From contig NZ_JXXU01000048.1 of assembly GCF_000967495.1 (NCBI RefSeq), positions 62,001 to 126,000 of the forward strand: a DNA stretch of 64,000 bases, given 5' to 3'. This document shows, piece by piece, positions 55,810-64,000 of this stretch; the first letter of the stretch is position 1, and the number at the start of each line of letters is the position of its first letter. The stretch is from Vibrio neptunius (lineage in GTDB: Bacteria; Pseudomonadota; Gammaproteobacteria; Enterobacterales; Vibrionaceae). The notes beneath the pieces are model-generated. The model was not told where the DNA came from and searched no databases. It worked only from the letters and a program-made list of their open reading frames with translations. A program made the translations under genes and the position numbers.

Positions 55810-57465
55810 TTAATTTGCTGATTTGAACTGCGATTTTCTCATTCGGTTCAATGCTGCCATCGTATCTACGGTGCGTGGTTTGGCCAAGTCACCCTGATTC
55901 GGCATGTTCTTAGACCAATCACCTTCAAGCATTTTCTGTATTTCCTTAGCTGGATTGTTCGACCAGCCTGGCAATTGCGCTAGCTGAAACCACAACCAAC
56001 CGATGGCGTTAATTTCAGAGCTGGATTCCAGCTGCTCCAGCGCAGACAGGTCGGTAAACTCTTTACCAAATCGTAAAGAGTCGACGCCTTTTGCTGAAAC
56101 GCGAAATTTACCATCGGCGAGAATTTTTTGTAGAGCAACTCGATTCAAAGATCTTGGTCGGAATGTCCTGAGCTCGTTCTCACACTCGTTGTTTCGCTCT
56201 GTAGGGTGTTGTTTTACAACTTGGCGTGCTTTTTCTGTTACATCGACGGCTTGATAATCATGCATTTGAATCACAGTATCAGCTACGTCTAGGTAATCGC
56301 CAGACCCCCCCATAACAATAACCGTTGACACGTCAAGTTCGTCACGCAACTGACCAATGCGGTCAACCAAAGGCGTGATTGGCTCGTCACCCTTACTAAC
56401 TAACGCTTGCATGCGTTCATCTCGGATCATGAAGTTTGTTGCGGACGTGTCTTCGTCAATGAGAATACCTTGAACGCCAGCCTCAATTGATTCCTGTAGC
56501 CAAGCCGCCTGAGATGTTGAACCTGATGCATCTTGTGTCGTGAAATCTTCGGTATCACGTTGCATTGGAAGATGATTGATATAGTTAGAAAGATTGAGAC
56601 CATGTACGCATCGACCGTCTTCTGCTCGAATTTTCATTGCATTTAGATTCGTTACAATACGCTCGCGGCCATCACCCGGAATATGGTTGTAAATGGAACG
56701 CTCTATGGCATTCAGAAGAGTAGATTTACCGTGGAATCCACCACCCACGATTAAAGTAATGCCTTTGTGGATGCCTAAACCAGTGATTTCGCCTTGGTTT
56801 GGTGTTTCGATAGTCACCTGCAAAGACTCTGGTGCAGTTAGCGCGACTGCGTCTTTCATGGGTAAATCACAGTTACCAGCAACTCGAGGTAGAACAGAAC
56901 CATTACCAACGAACGCAACCAAGTTATACTCATCTAACTTACTGCGAATGAATTCTTGGTCTTCAACGATTTGACAGTGGTGAACCAGTGCATCTTTATC
57001 CAATTCACGCTCTAGTGTGGCACGACGGATAAACTTAGGTAAGTGGAAGGTCAGGATGTTGTTCGCCTTTTTACCCAATACCGAGCGGCCTTCGGCTGGC
57101 AGATTAACGCGGAATCGAAGTTCGATACCTTCGTCTGTGAATAACACGGAAGTGCTATCCATAACGGTTTGACCAGTAAGGGCGATACTTACGCTGTTCT
57201 CTTGCTTGGCGAACTCAGCAAAACTACGTGCAATGAAATCACGTGCTGCTACTTGATAGGCACAGGACGTTTCGTGTAGCCACTGCAAGCCTGTCAGTGA
57301 CCATGGTCTAACCGCTCTCACTCGCGACGCTGAAGCGTAAGGGTCTGCCTGAACATGGTCGATGAAAAAGGCGTAATCGCCGAAATCATATTGACCTTTT
57401 ATCTGCTGATAAGCGCGATAATTCTGTTTTTCGATTTTTTTTAACGTAGCGGTTAGCTGGTCCAT
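55810..57465 (-). CDS. Predicted ATPase of the ABC class (ABC_ATPase family)
   Basis: This 551-residue soluble protein has a Walker A loop LIVGGGFHGKSTLLNAIERS near residue 246, preceded by TGLGIHKGIT, and a region GILIDEDTSATNFMIRDERM with the catalytic Glu. There are no membrane helices. The family is widespread but uncharacterised. It is a single gene flanked by terminators. Confidence 0.85.
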   Translation of the reverse strand: MDQLTATLKKIEKQNYRAYQQIKGQYDFGDYAFFIDHVQADPYASASRVRAVRPWSLTGLQWLHETSCAYQVAARDFIARSFAEFAKQENSVSIALTGQTVMDSTSVLFTDEGIELRFRVNLPAEGRSVLGKKANNILTFHLPKFIRRATLERELDKDALVHHCQIVEDQEFIRSKLDEYNLVAFVGNGSVLPRVAGNCDLPMKDAVALTAPESLQVTIETPNQGEITGLGIHKGITLIVGGGFHGKSTLLNAIERSIYNHIPGDGRERIVTNLNAMKIRAEDGRCVHGLNLSNYINHLPMQRDTEDFTTQDASGSTSQAAWLQESIEAGVQGILIDEDTSATNFMIRDERMQALVSKGDEPITPLVDRIGQLRDELDVSTVIVMGGSGDYLDVADTVIQMHDYQAVDVTEKARQVVKQHPTERNNECENELRTFRPRSLNRVALQKILADGKFRVSAKGVDSLRFGKEFTDLSALEQLESSSEINAIGWLWFQLAQLPGWSNNPAKEIQKMLEGDWSKNMPNQGDLAKPRTVDTMAALNRMRKSQFKSAN

Positions 57466-57536
57466 AAGACGTTCTCAAGCGAGATAAACAAAGGCGAGGA
57501 TTATAAGAATCGCTCGCCACAGAGTAAAGGATTAAG

Positions 57537-59450
57537 CTACTGATAGGTAATGTTTGTACTTCCTGGATAGTTTTGGCTCAATAGACTGGTTTCAAATTCA
57601 TCGCATGGCATAGGTTTGCCGTAGAAGTAACCTTGCCCATATTCACAACCTTCGCTAATGATAAAGTTTTCTTGAGTTGCGCTTTCTATGCCTTCAACCG
57701 TAACGGCGAGGTTTAGCTTTTTAGCAACATGGATGATTGATCTGACGATCTCTTTATCTTCTTCGCTTTCGTCTAATTGTTGGACGAAACTTTTATCTAC
57801 TTTAATGGCATCAAATGGAAACTTCTTCAGGTAATTAAAGGATGAGTATCCTGTGCCAAAGTCATCAAGTGACAGGGTCACTCCTAGGCGATTTAAACCG
57901 GTTAAGGTATTGAGTGCTATGGCTTCATCAGCGATCAAGCCGCTTTCCGTAATTTCAAGCTCGAGGAATTTTGCTGGTAGTTGGTAGGCATTGAGTAGAT
58001 CTTCGATTTGATCTATAAAATTCGGATTCTTTAGTTGGATAGCGGATACGTTGACAGCAATCTTAAAGTCTTCTACCAGTGTCATCCAGTCCGCAGCTTT
58101 CTGAATGGCCGCTCTAAGTACGAAGCTTCCTACCTCAAAAATGAGACCATTTTGCTCAGCCATATGAATGAGAGTCTCATTGGAGATATCGCCTAAAATT
58201 GGATGTCGCCATCGAAGCAGAGCTTCAGCGCCTGTCCACTTATGTGTCATTGGTGATACTTTCGGTTGGAAGTAGAGCAACAAATCATCGTTACGAACCG
58301 CTTGGAGTAAATAGCTTTCCATCTGATTGATATGTTTCTGAATATCGGCGATGGCTTGTGAGTAATAGCTAAATTTGTGTCCCGAGTCTTTGCACGATTG
58401 CATCGCTTCAGAGGCGTATTTGAGTAGGCTCTTTGGGCACAGTGTATCCTTAGTGGTGCTTATGCCAATATAAGCATTGAGATGTAGTTTATCACCATCG
58501 ATATCAAATTCGGATTGACTTATTTCAACCAGCTGATGGCATAGTGAGCCTAAATCGTTGTCGAGCTCAGAGGATTCTAGCAGTAAGACTAAATCGGTCG
58601 ATGTCGGACGGGAAGTTAGGAGTTGATACTTACTTAAGTCGCCCAGTCTTTTGCTGAATTGGACCAACACGGTTTCCCACGAGCTGTAGCCGTATTTTGA
58701 TTGGATCCTTCGGCCATTTGTAAAGCCAATATGAATGGCCGCCGCTTGCAGTGAAGGGCTGATGCCTACGTCTCTGATGAAGTGATCCGCTTCGTGTTCA
58801 AGGGCGGAGCGATTTAAAAATCCAGTACCTAAATCGTGTCTTTGCTGATAGCGGATTTTTTGTTCAGCGGCACGTCGTTTGTCTATTTCTTGGTTCAAAG
58901 AATAGTTGAGATCGACAAGATCCTGCGTGCGAGTGTGGACTCTGGATTTGAGCTCTAAGTTGAGGTGTTTGAGCTTTTCATTTTGATATAGAGTTTTTAG
59001 TTGTGATTCGATGGAGTCACGAAAGCTCTCAATCAGCTGTTGATAAGTTTCGGAAAAATGATTTTCCTTGTTATCAAGCACACAGATTGTGCCGAAAGTA
59101 TCTCCATTTGGCCAGTTGACCGGTACGCCACAATAAGCCAACATACCAAATTTAATATCTGGATTATTTTGCCATTGAAGGTCAATTTCGGCGTTCGGAA
59201 CAATGAGTTGGCTCTGTTTATTAACCACGGTTTCACAATACAAGCCTTGTCCCAAGGTTTCTGAGTCACCGACGCGATAAGGGTGTTGCCCGTTGTTGTT
59301 TGATGAGTAAACTTCGATATGTTTAGGGTAAATACGCATAACTAATGCAGCAGGCACCGACACAATCTCAGCAAGCAGGTCGACAATATTTTGCCAACCA
59401 CTGGTCATTTCATCAGGAATGACCAAGTTTGTGGTATTGATTTTTGACAT
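57537..59450 (-). CDS. GAF-(degenerate GGDEF)-EAL protein, probable c-di-GMP phosphodiesterase
   Basis: This 637-residue cytosolic protein has a GAF domain (residues 15-160), a coiled coil, a GGDEF-fold region (about 205-365) in which the GGDEF signature is missing, and a full EAL domain (380-630). The latter has FQPKVSPMTHKWTGAEALLRW, ELEITESGL, LDDFGTGYSSFNYL and IKVDKSFV. It therefore should degrade rather than make cyclic di-GMP, with the GAF domain as sensor. It is a single gene. Confidence 0.9.
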   Translation of the reverse strand: MSKINTTNLVIPDEMTSGWQNIVDLLAEIVSVPAALVMRIYPKHIEVYSSNNNGQHPYRVGDSETLGQGLYCETVVNKQSQLIVPNAEIDLQWQNNPDIKFGMLAYCGVPVNWPNGDTFGTICVLDNKENHFSETYQQLIESFRDSIESQLKTLYQNEKLKHLNLELKSRVHTRTQDLVDLNYSLNQEIDKRRAAEQKIRYQQRHDLGTGFLNRSALEHEADHFIRDVGISPSLQAAAIHIGFTNGRRIQSKYGYSSWETVLVQFSKRLGDLSKYQLLTSRPTSTDLVLLLESSELDNDLGSLCHQLVEISQSEFDIDGDKLHLNAYIGISTTKDTLCPKSLLKYASEAMQSCKDSGHKFSYYSQAIADIQKHINQMESYLLQAVRNDDLLLYFQPKVSPMTHKWTGAEALLRWRHPILGDISNETLIHMAEQNGLIFEVGSFVLRAAIQKAADWMTLVEDFKIAVNVSAIQLKNPNFIDQIEDLLNAYQLPAKFLELEITESGLIADEAIALNTLTGLNRLGVTLSLDDFGTGYSSFNYLKKFPFDAIKVDKSFVQQLDESEEDKEIVRSIIHVAKKLNLAVTVEGIESATQENFIISEGCEYGQGYFYGKPMPCDEFETSLLSQNYPGSTNITYQ

Positions 59451-59600
59451 ACATTTTTATCCCTGGCCGCTTAGCCTTCTATTTGGGCAATCCTAGCCCT
59501 TATGGTAATAATAGTCGCTAATTAGTCAGGAGCCCTAGAAGGAAGCATGATAGGGAGACAACCTTTGTTCTTATTATTAAGAAGGGCAAATGCTACGGAT

Positions 59601-59631
59601 AAAAAAAAGCCCTGTCAGTAAAGTAGGGCGT
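59601..59631 (-). terminator. Rho-independent terminator after fabV
   Basis: On the minus strand GCCCT-(ACTTTACTGAC)-AGGGC is followed by eight Ts. Confidence 0.75.
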
Positions 59632-59680
59632 TTGTTGTCTGTCTGTCTTACTTGTAAGACGATCACTGTAGGCAAAAACG

Positions 59681-60871
59681 CTACGAGATAAACTCACTCA
59701 GTTCAACGGGTTTGGTATAATCAATGTCACTAAATCCAAACCCGTTAATGTTGAGAAACTCTGTCTTGAAACCTTCATAGTCACCGATCTCTTTGAAATT
59801 GTTGTGATTCATATTTTCAAGTAGGAGACTGACTTTCGCCTGAATGTTTGTGTCTAGCTCCCAGTCATCCATTCTTATCAAGCGTTCATTGTCAACGGGA
59901 ATAACGTTTCCGTTATACAGTTTTTCGCAGAATAAGCGTTGCATCTGCTGAATACATCCTTCGTGTAAGCCCTCTTTTTTCATCACCTGATAAAGCGCTA
60001 GGATGTAGGGAGAGAGTCCGGGAATAAAAACGCTCGCTTTAGTCACCAATGCTTTGCATACAGTAGCGTAAGCACCACCACTAAAGTTTGCCATTTTGAG
60101 GTTTAAGGCGTGACTAGTTTGATGTAAGTCGATTTTGGCCCGCCCGAGCGTACCATCAAGATAGATAGGATGAGTTGCTTCTGGGCCCACGTATGAAAAA
60201 GCGATGGTTTGACAACCTTGAGCGATAGACTCAGAGTTAATGAGCGTATCTATCCAAGATTCCCAATCTTCGCCTCCCATTACTCTCCGTGTTGACTCTG
60301 CTTCTTCTTCCGAAGCGGGCGTAAGTGTGGTTTCAATCCATTGGTCGCGTTCAAGGGAAATGGAGACACCAGACACGCTTTGACCTATTGGTTTAATTGT
60401 TGAACGCCAGACATCTTGGCTATTTGGTACAGGTCTAATGCCGCTGGCAACACTATAGACAACCAAATCCACTTCGCCTTCAAAATAGGTTTCAATCGCT
60501 TCTATGACTGTTGATTTTGTTTGCGGGGAAAATGCGTCACCTTGAATGTTGATCGCTACGCGGCCTTCTTTTTGTGCGTGCTTTTTGAAAAAGGTGTTAT
60601 TGAAATAGCCTGCAGAGCCCACCGATTTTTCAGATGGTTCACGTTCAAATGAAACAGAAATGGTATCGGCCTCGGCACCCCCAAACGTCAAAGCAATACG
60701 TGACGCGAGTCCGAGGCCTGACGAACCACCTATTATTAATATGCGTTTAGGGGCGTTTTTGATCGGCTTGGCTTGGCGTGCGTATTCAATTTGTTGGAGA
60801 ACAGATAGCTCGCATCCTAATGGGTGGGCAGAGCGAGCAATCACGCCTTCGATGACTGGTTGAATGATCAT
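59681..60871 (-). CDS. fabV: Enoyl-ACP reductase FabV
   Basis: This 396-residue NADH-dependent enzyme does the last step of fatty-acid elongation. It has the Rossmann motif ILIIGGSSGLGLASRIAL and the FabV active site Tyr-x8-Lys (YLDGTLGRAK). At about 400 residues it is far longer than FabI. FabV enzymes are poorly inhibited by triclosan. tesA lies upstream on the same strand, 73 bases away, so the two may be cotranscribed. Confidence 0.94.
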   Translation of the reverse strand: MIIQPVIEGVIARSAHPLGCELSVLQQIEYARQAKPIKNAPKRILIIGGSSGLGLASRIALTFGGAEADTISVSFEREPSEKSVGSAGYFNNTFFKKHAQKEGRVAINIQGDAFSPQTKSTVIEAIETYFEGEVDLVVYSVASGIRPVPNSQDVWRSTIKPIGQSVSGVSISLERDQWIETTLTPASEEEAESTRRVMGGEDWESWIDTLINSESIAQGCQTIAFSYVGPEATHPIYLDGTLGRAKIDLHQTSHALNLKMANFSGGAYATVCKALVTKASVFIPGLSPYILALYQVMKKEGLHEGCIQQMQRLFCEKLYNGNVIPVDNERLIRMDDWELDTNIQAKVSLLLENMNHNNFKEIGDYEGFKTEFLNINGFGFSDIDYTKPVELSEFIS

Positions 60872-60944
60872 GGAAACATCCTTTTCAATACGGAGTTTCG
60901 CAACATTAACGTAAAGCTGGGTAAATTTTATTGAGCTAGACCAA

Positions 60945-61544
60945 TTAGAGATGATTAGTTAGTTCATTGGCAACAAATTCTGCTATCCAAGGTTGAGCTT
61001 CTGCTTTTGGATGGAGACCATCGTCCATCATCCATTCGGGCCTGGTAATGACACCTTCAAGGAAAAATGGCAGTAACGGAACGTTAAGCTGCTTTGCTGT
61101 TGCTGGGTACACTGCGGAAAATGCCTGAGTGTAGCGTTTCCCATAGTTTGGCAGCACGTGTATCTGCATCAATAATGGTGCTGAGCCTGCGTCGCGTATC
61201 ATACTGATCAGTTGAGTGAGGTTGCTCTGAATTAGTTTGGGGGGAAAACCTCGTAAGCCATCGTTGGCACCAAGCTCAATCAGTACCGAATCAGGTTGAT
61301 GCTCTTTTAACAATTTAGGCAAACGTGCTAAGCCGTTACCTGTCGTATCACCTGAAATACTGCCGTTAATGACAGTCAGATTTTTACCTTTTTGGGTCAT
61401 AACATCAGGCAACAATGTAGGCCATGCTTTTTCAATTGGCATCTGATAGCCTGCACTTAGGCTGTCACCTAAAATCAAGAGCTTGGTGGCACTTGCTGGG
61501 TTAACGAAAAAAAGAACAAATACAAAGGAAAGTAATCGAAACAT
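60945..61544 (-). CDS. tesA: Periplasmic acyl-CoA thioesterase/lysophospholipase TesA
   Basis: This 199-residue SGNH hydrolase has a signal peptide and the four blocks GDSLSAGYQM, NGSISGDTTGNG, ELGANDGLRG and DDGLHPKAEA. It hydrolyses acyl esters in the periplasm. Its ATG (complement of 61542-61544) overlaps the ATG of the divergent ybbA gene by two bases. Confidence 0.94.
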   Translation of the reverse strand: MFRLLSFVFVLFFVNPASATKLLILGDSLSAGYQMPIEKAWPTLLPDVMTQKGKNLTVINGSISGDTTGNGLARLPKLLKEHQPDSVLIELGANDGLRGFPPKLIQSNLTQLISMIRDAGSAPLLMQIHVLPNYGKRYTQAFSAVYPATAKQLNVPLLPFFLEGVITRPEWMMDDGLHPKAEAQPWIAEFVANELTNHL

Positions 61545-62217
61545 GCATGCATCCGTAATTAAAGCTGAATCACTATCCAAAGTAGTCTCTACTAATCAGG
61601 AACAATTAACAATCCTGGAAAATGTAAATCTTGACATCAAGGAAGGCGAGAGTGTTGCCATCGTGGGTACTTCTGGAGCAGGTAAATCGACGTTAATGAC
61701 CTTGTTAGCTGGGCTCGATACCCCCACTTCGGGTGAGGTGTGTTTACTGGGTAAAACACTGAATCTATTAAATGATGAAGAACGGGCGGCCATTCGCAGT
61801 GAATCCGTGGGTTTTGTATTTCAGAGCTTTATGTTGATACCCAGCCTCAGTGCATTGGAAAACGTCACCTTACCTTGTTTACTAAAAGGTGAAAATGAAG
61901 ATGTTGAACGTGCCAAAGCCTTATTGACCTCGGTGGGTCTAGAACATCGAATTCATCACTCACCATCCCAATTGTCTGGTGGCGAACAACAGCGTGTAGC
62001 TCTTGCTCGTGCGTTTATGGTCCAGCCTCAAGTACTGTTCGCCGACGAACCAACCGGTAATTTAGATCAGCAAACGGCAGCTAGAGTGGTAGAACTGCTT
62101 TTCGAACTGAATAAACAGCACGGGACGACTTTGGTACTTGTTACACATGATATGAAGCTAGCAGAGCTGTGTGATCGTCGCGTTCATATTCAGGCGGGAC
62201 ATCTGGAGGAATCGTAA
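61543..62217 (+). CDS. ybbA: ABC transporter ATP-binding protein YbbA
   Basis: This 224-residue ATPase of the LolD/MacB-like group has Walker A GTSGAGKSTLM, signature LSGGEQQRVALARA, Walker B VLFADEPTGNLD and the H-loop VTHD. It powers the YbbP permease encoded next, with overlapping stop and start (TAATG). AAAGGA precedes the ATG. tesA, ybbA and ybbP are a conserved neighbourhood. Confidence 0.93.
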   Translation: MHASVIKAESLSKVVSTNQEQLTILENVNLDIKEGESVAIVGTSGAGKSTLMTLLAGLDTPTSGEVCLLGKTLNLLNDEERAAIRSESVGFVFQSFMLIPSLSALENVTLPCLLKGENEDVERAKALLTSVGLEHRIHHSPSQLSGGEQQRVALARAFMVQPQVLFADEPTGNLDQQTAARVVELLFELNKQHGTTLVLVTHDMKLAELCDRRVHIQAGHLEES

Positions 62218-64000
62218 TGGGAACGACTAATCCTCCAGCGCTAAATCGTCGACTCTTTTCATGGAGTTTGAGTGAAATCCGATATGGTCAGCTTTGGCCT
62301 GTGTCGATTGCTCTTACACTCATTATTGCCTGCATTTTCGCTTTAACTGCCCTTGCTGAACGAATGGAACAAGTTATCGTTAAACAGGGAAAAGAGGCGT
62401 TGACGGCTGACACTGTTTTTGCGACAGCAAATCCAATCCCCGAAATGCTCTACAAAGCAACCAATGATGCTGGGCTTTTAACGTCAACTCAAACTCGTTT
62501 TGCAACCATGGCGTTCAGCGATCAGAGTATGAAACTGATTAGGGTGAAGTCAGTTGATAGTGCTTACCCATTGCGTGGTGAGATGGTGCTGTCAGATGAC
62601 AAACAAGAGTTCAACACTGTTAAGCCCGGCGAGTTATGGCTTGATGAACGACTTTTCTCCCAATTAGAGGTTTCTATTGGTGACAGTGTCACGGTTGGTG
62701 ATGCTGATTTTACCGTTACTGGTCGTATTGTTGAAGAACCCGGCTTAAGTTTTAATCCTTTCCAGCAGATGCCTTCAGCATTTATCCATAATTCTGATTT
62801 AGACAAGACTGGTGCAGTCCAGCTAGGAAGTCGAGTTCGTTTTAGCTTGTTTATCAATGGTGAAGAATCCGATGTTGAACAGGTTAAACAGTCAATTGAG
62901 CTCACTCCAAGTGACCGCTGGCGTGATCAAAATAGCGCGAGCCGAACCAATGAAGTCTTTCAGCGCACTGAGCAATACCTGTCCTTAACGGTGGCAATTG
63001 TTGTCATCATGGCTGCAACCACCTTAGTTTTGACCTGCCAGCATTACGTCGCAACGCGCCGGAAAACTATCTCAATGCTGAAAAGCCTTGGCGCCAGTAA
63101 GCGATGGATTGGTCGTTGGCTCGGTATGCAGGTTATGATTTTACTCACCAGTGCATCGGTCATCGGAGTCATCATTGGTATCGTGCTTGAATACTTGCTT
63201 CGCATACCGCTTGTCGATTTGCTACCCAACCCTCTACCGAGTTATGGGTTACAACCTGCTTTTGTGTCAATTTTCACCAGCATCTTAATTGCGGTACCAG
63301 CATTGGGTATTCCTCTGCTAAGCCTTTTAAATGTGAGTGCAGTAGATGTCATGCAACCTCAGGCGACAACCAATAAAGATCGTAAAACAAGCTTGTTGGT
63401 ATTAGTGCCCATTGTGCCGATGCTGTTTGTTTATCGCGAAAACACGCTGGTTTGGATTGTTTTAGGGGGCATGATTGCTTTATTTGCTGCGCTTGCGGTA
63501 GTGAGTTTATTTGTCACCAGAATGTTGGGACGCCTCCCATTATCGACTTCATTCAAACTTGCACTGAGTCGAATTAACCGCTCTTCACTAGCCACTGGTA
63601 TCCAGTTTGGTGCTTTGGCTCTGTCATTGATGTTGCTGGCCGTTATGTGGCTGGTGCGCACCGACTTGTTGTCTGATTGGCAAAAAACGATTCCTGAAAA
63701 TGCGCCGAACGCATTTGCTCTCAATATCGCGCCCTATGAAAAAGACGGCTATCTGGGTGTGCTAGATGAGCATAAGATTGAGCGTTCAATAGACTACCCA
63801 ATTATTCGTGGCCGTTTGACTGAAATCAATGGTATTGATGCCAAAGATCAGGTTCAAGGGGAAGAGGGTAGCGATGTACTACGGCGAGAAATTAACTTTA
63901 CCTTTGGTACAGGCATTCCCCAACATAACACTGTTCTCCAAGGACAGTGGTCTGAGAGTAACGGTGTATCTGTTGAATCGGATGTTGCTGAGGACTTCAA
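62217..64000 (+). CDS. ybbP: ABC transporter permease YbbP, cut by window end
   Basis: The frame opens at the ATG at 62217, overlapping the ybbA stop, and stays open to the window end (594 residues visible). It starts MGTTNPPALNRRLFSWSLSE, has a first membrane helix (VSIALTLIIACIFALTALAE), a long periplasmic domain, and then a three-helix FtsX-like block (VAIVVIMAATTLVLTCQHYVATRRKTISMLKSLGASKRW, in part, near 63000). Further helices follow. The usual protein has about 800 residues. It is a probable lipid or envelope transporter. Confidence 0.9.
   Translation, partial: MGTTNPPALNRRLFSWSLSEIRYGQLWPVSIALTLIIACIFALTALAERMEQVIVKQGKEALTADTVFATANPIPEMLYKATNDAGLLTSTQTRFATMAFSDQSMKLIRVKSVDSAYPLRGEMVLSDDKQEFNTVKPGELWLDERLFSQLEVSIGDSVTVGDADFTVTGRIVEEPGLSFNPFQQMPSAFIHNSDLDKTGAVQLGSRVRFSLFINGEESDVEQVKQSIELTPSDRWRDQNSASRTNEVFQRTEQYLSLTVAIVVIMAATTLVLTCQHYVATRRKTISMLKSLGASKRWIGRWLGMQVMILLTSASVIGVIIGIVLEYLLRIPLVDLLPNPLPSYGLQPAFVSIFTSILIAVPALGIPLLSLLNVSAVDVMQPQATTNKDRKTSLLVLVPIVPMLFVYRENTLVWIVLGGMIALFAALAVVSLFVTRMLGRLPLSTSFKLALSRINRSSLATGIQFGALALSLMLLAVMWLVRTDLLSDWQKTIPENAPNAFALNIAPYEKDGYLGVLDEHKIERSIDYPIIRGRLTEINGIDAKDQVQGEEGSDVLRREINFTFGTGIPQHNTVLQGQWSESNGVSVESDVAEDF

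Noticed and set aside
57537-59450. Diguanylate cyclase
   Set aside because: The GGDEF-fold region lacks the GGDEF signature, while the EAL motifs are complete.

Overview
The window looks like part of the second chromosome of a Vibrio species. It carries luxPQ (the AI-2 receptor pair), both the anaerobic (glpABC) and aerobic (glpD) glycerol-3-phosphate dehydrogenases, FabV, a class I HMG-CoA reductase, helicase IV, TmaR and the tesA/ybbA/ybbP set. This gene content and order match what I recall of Vibrio chromosome II. The genus call is inferred from gene content and protein similarity recalled from memory; no database search was possible.

Layout. 1-2567: a gene cut by the window edge, a persulfide-sensor-like ArsR repressor with two YeeE/YedE half-transporters, and a secreted endonuclease/phosphatase-family protein. 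2568-24034: the host anaerobic ribonucleotide reductase locus nrdD-nrdG, split in the middle of nrdD by an 18.5-kb mobile island (about 3714-22200). 24205-29625: housekeeping and envelope genes (aminotransferase, retropepsin-like lipoprotein, Nudix, FKBP, DsbA-like lipoprotein, OmpA-like lipoprotein, solute-binding protein). 29634-36716: glpABC divergent from glpFK. 36772-44702: small genes, tmaR, yceH, GIY-YIG, a TraF-like envelope protein, luxPQ and a PilZ protein. 44811-64000: glpD, HMG-CoA reductase, a YccS-like transporter, helD, cutA, a dioxygenase, a DnaJ-like protein, an ABC-class ATPase, an EAL protein, fabV, tesA, ybbA and the start of ybbP.

The island is the exciting part. It has imperfect inverted ends (18 of 21 positions) around an 8-bp core (AATGGGCA / AATGGCCA) that lies inside the host nrdD reading frame. 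The right end encodes a leftward operon: a 501-aa tyrosine recombinase, a 1279-aa protein with a second tyrosine-recombinase-like domain, a 204-aa coiled-coil protein, a 185-aa coiled-coil protein and a RecD-like helicase. The first three match the gamma-mobile-trio (gmtY-gmtZ-gmtX) layout. The left end carries a complete second nrdD and nrdG, placed so that they replace the gene the island has broken and take over its promoter, which has a perfect FNR box and a tandem NrdR-box-like pair. Directly behind them, in the same direction and tightly packed, are an MBL-fold hydrolase, an E2-E1-JAB triple-fusion protein and a four-helix membrane protein: a candidate ubiquitin-like conjugation (antiphage) system. 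A divergent lipase / lipoprotein / small-protein module and two strongly structured noncoding segments fill the middle.

My main hypothesis is that the island enters an essential-under-anaerobiosis gene, pays for it with a built-in replacement recoded around the insertion site, and thereby places its defence genes under the host's oxygen- and dNTP-responsive nrdD promoter.
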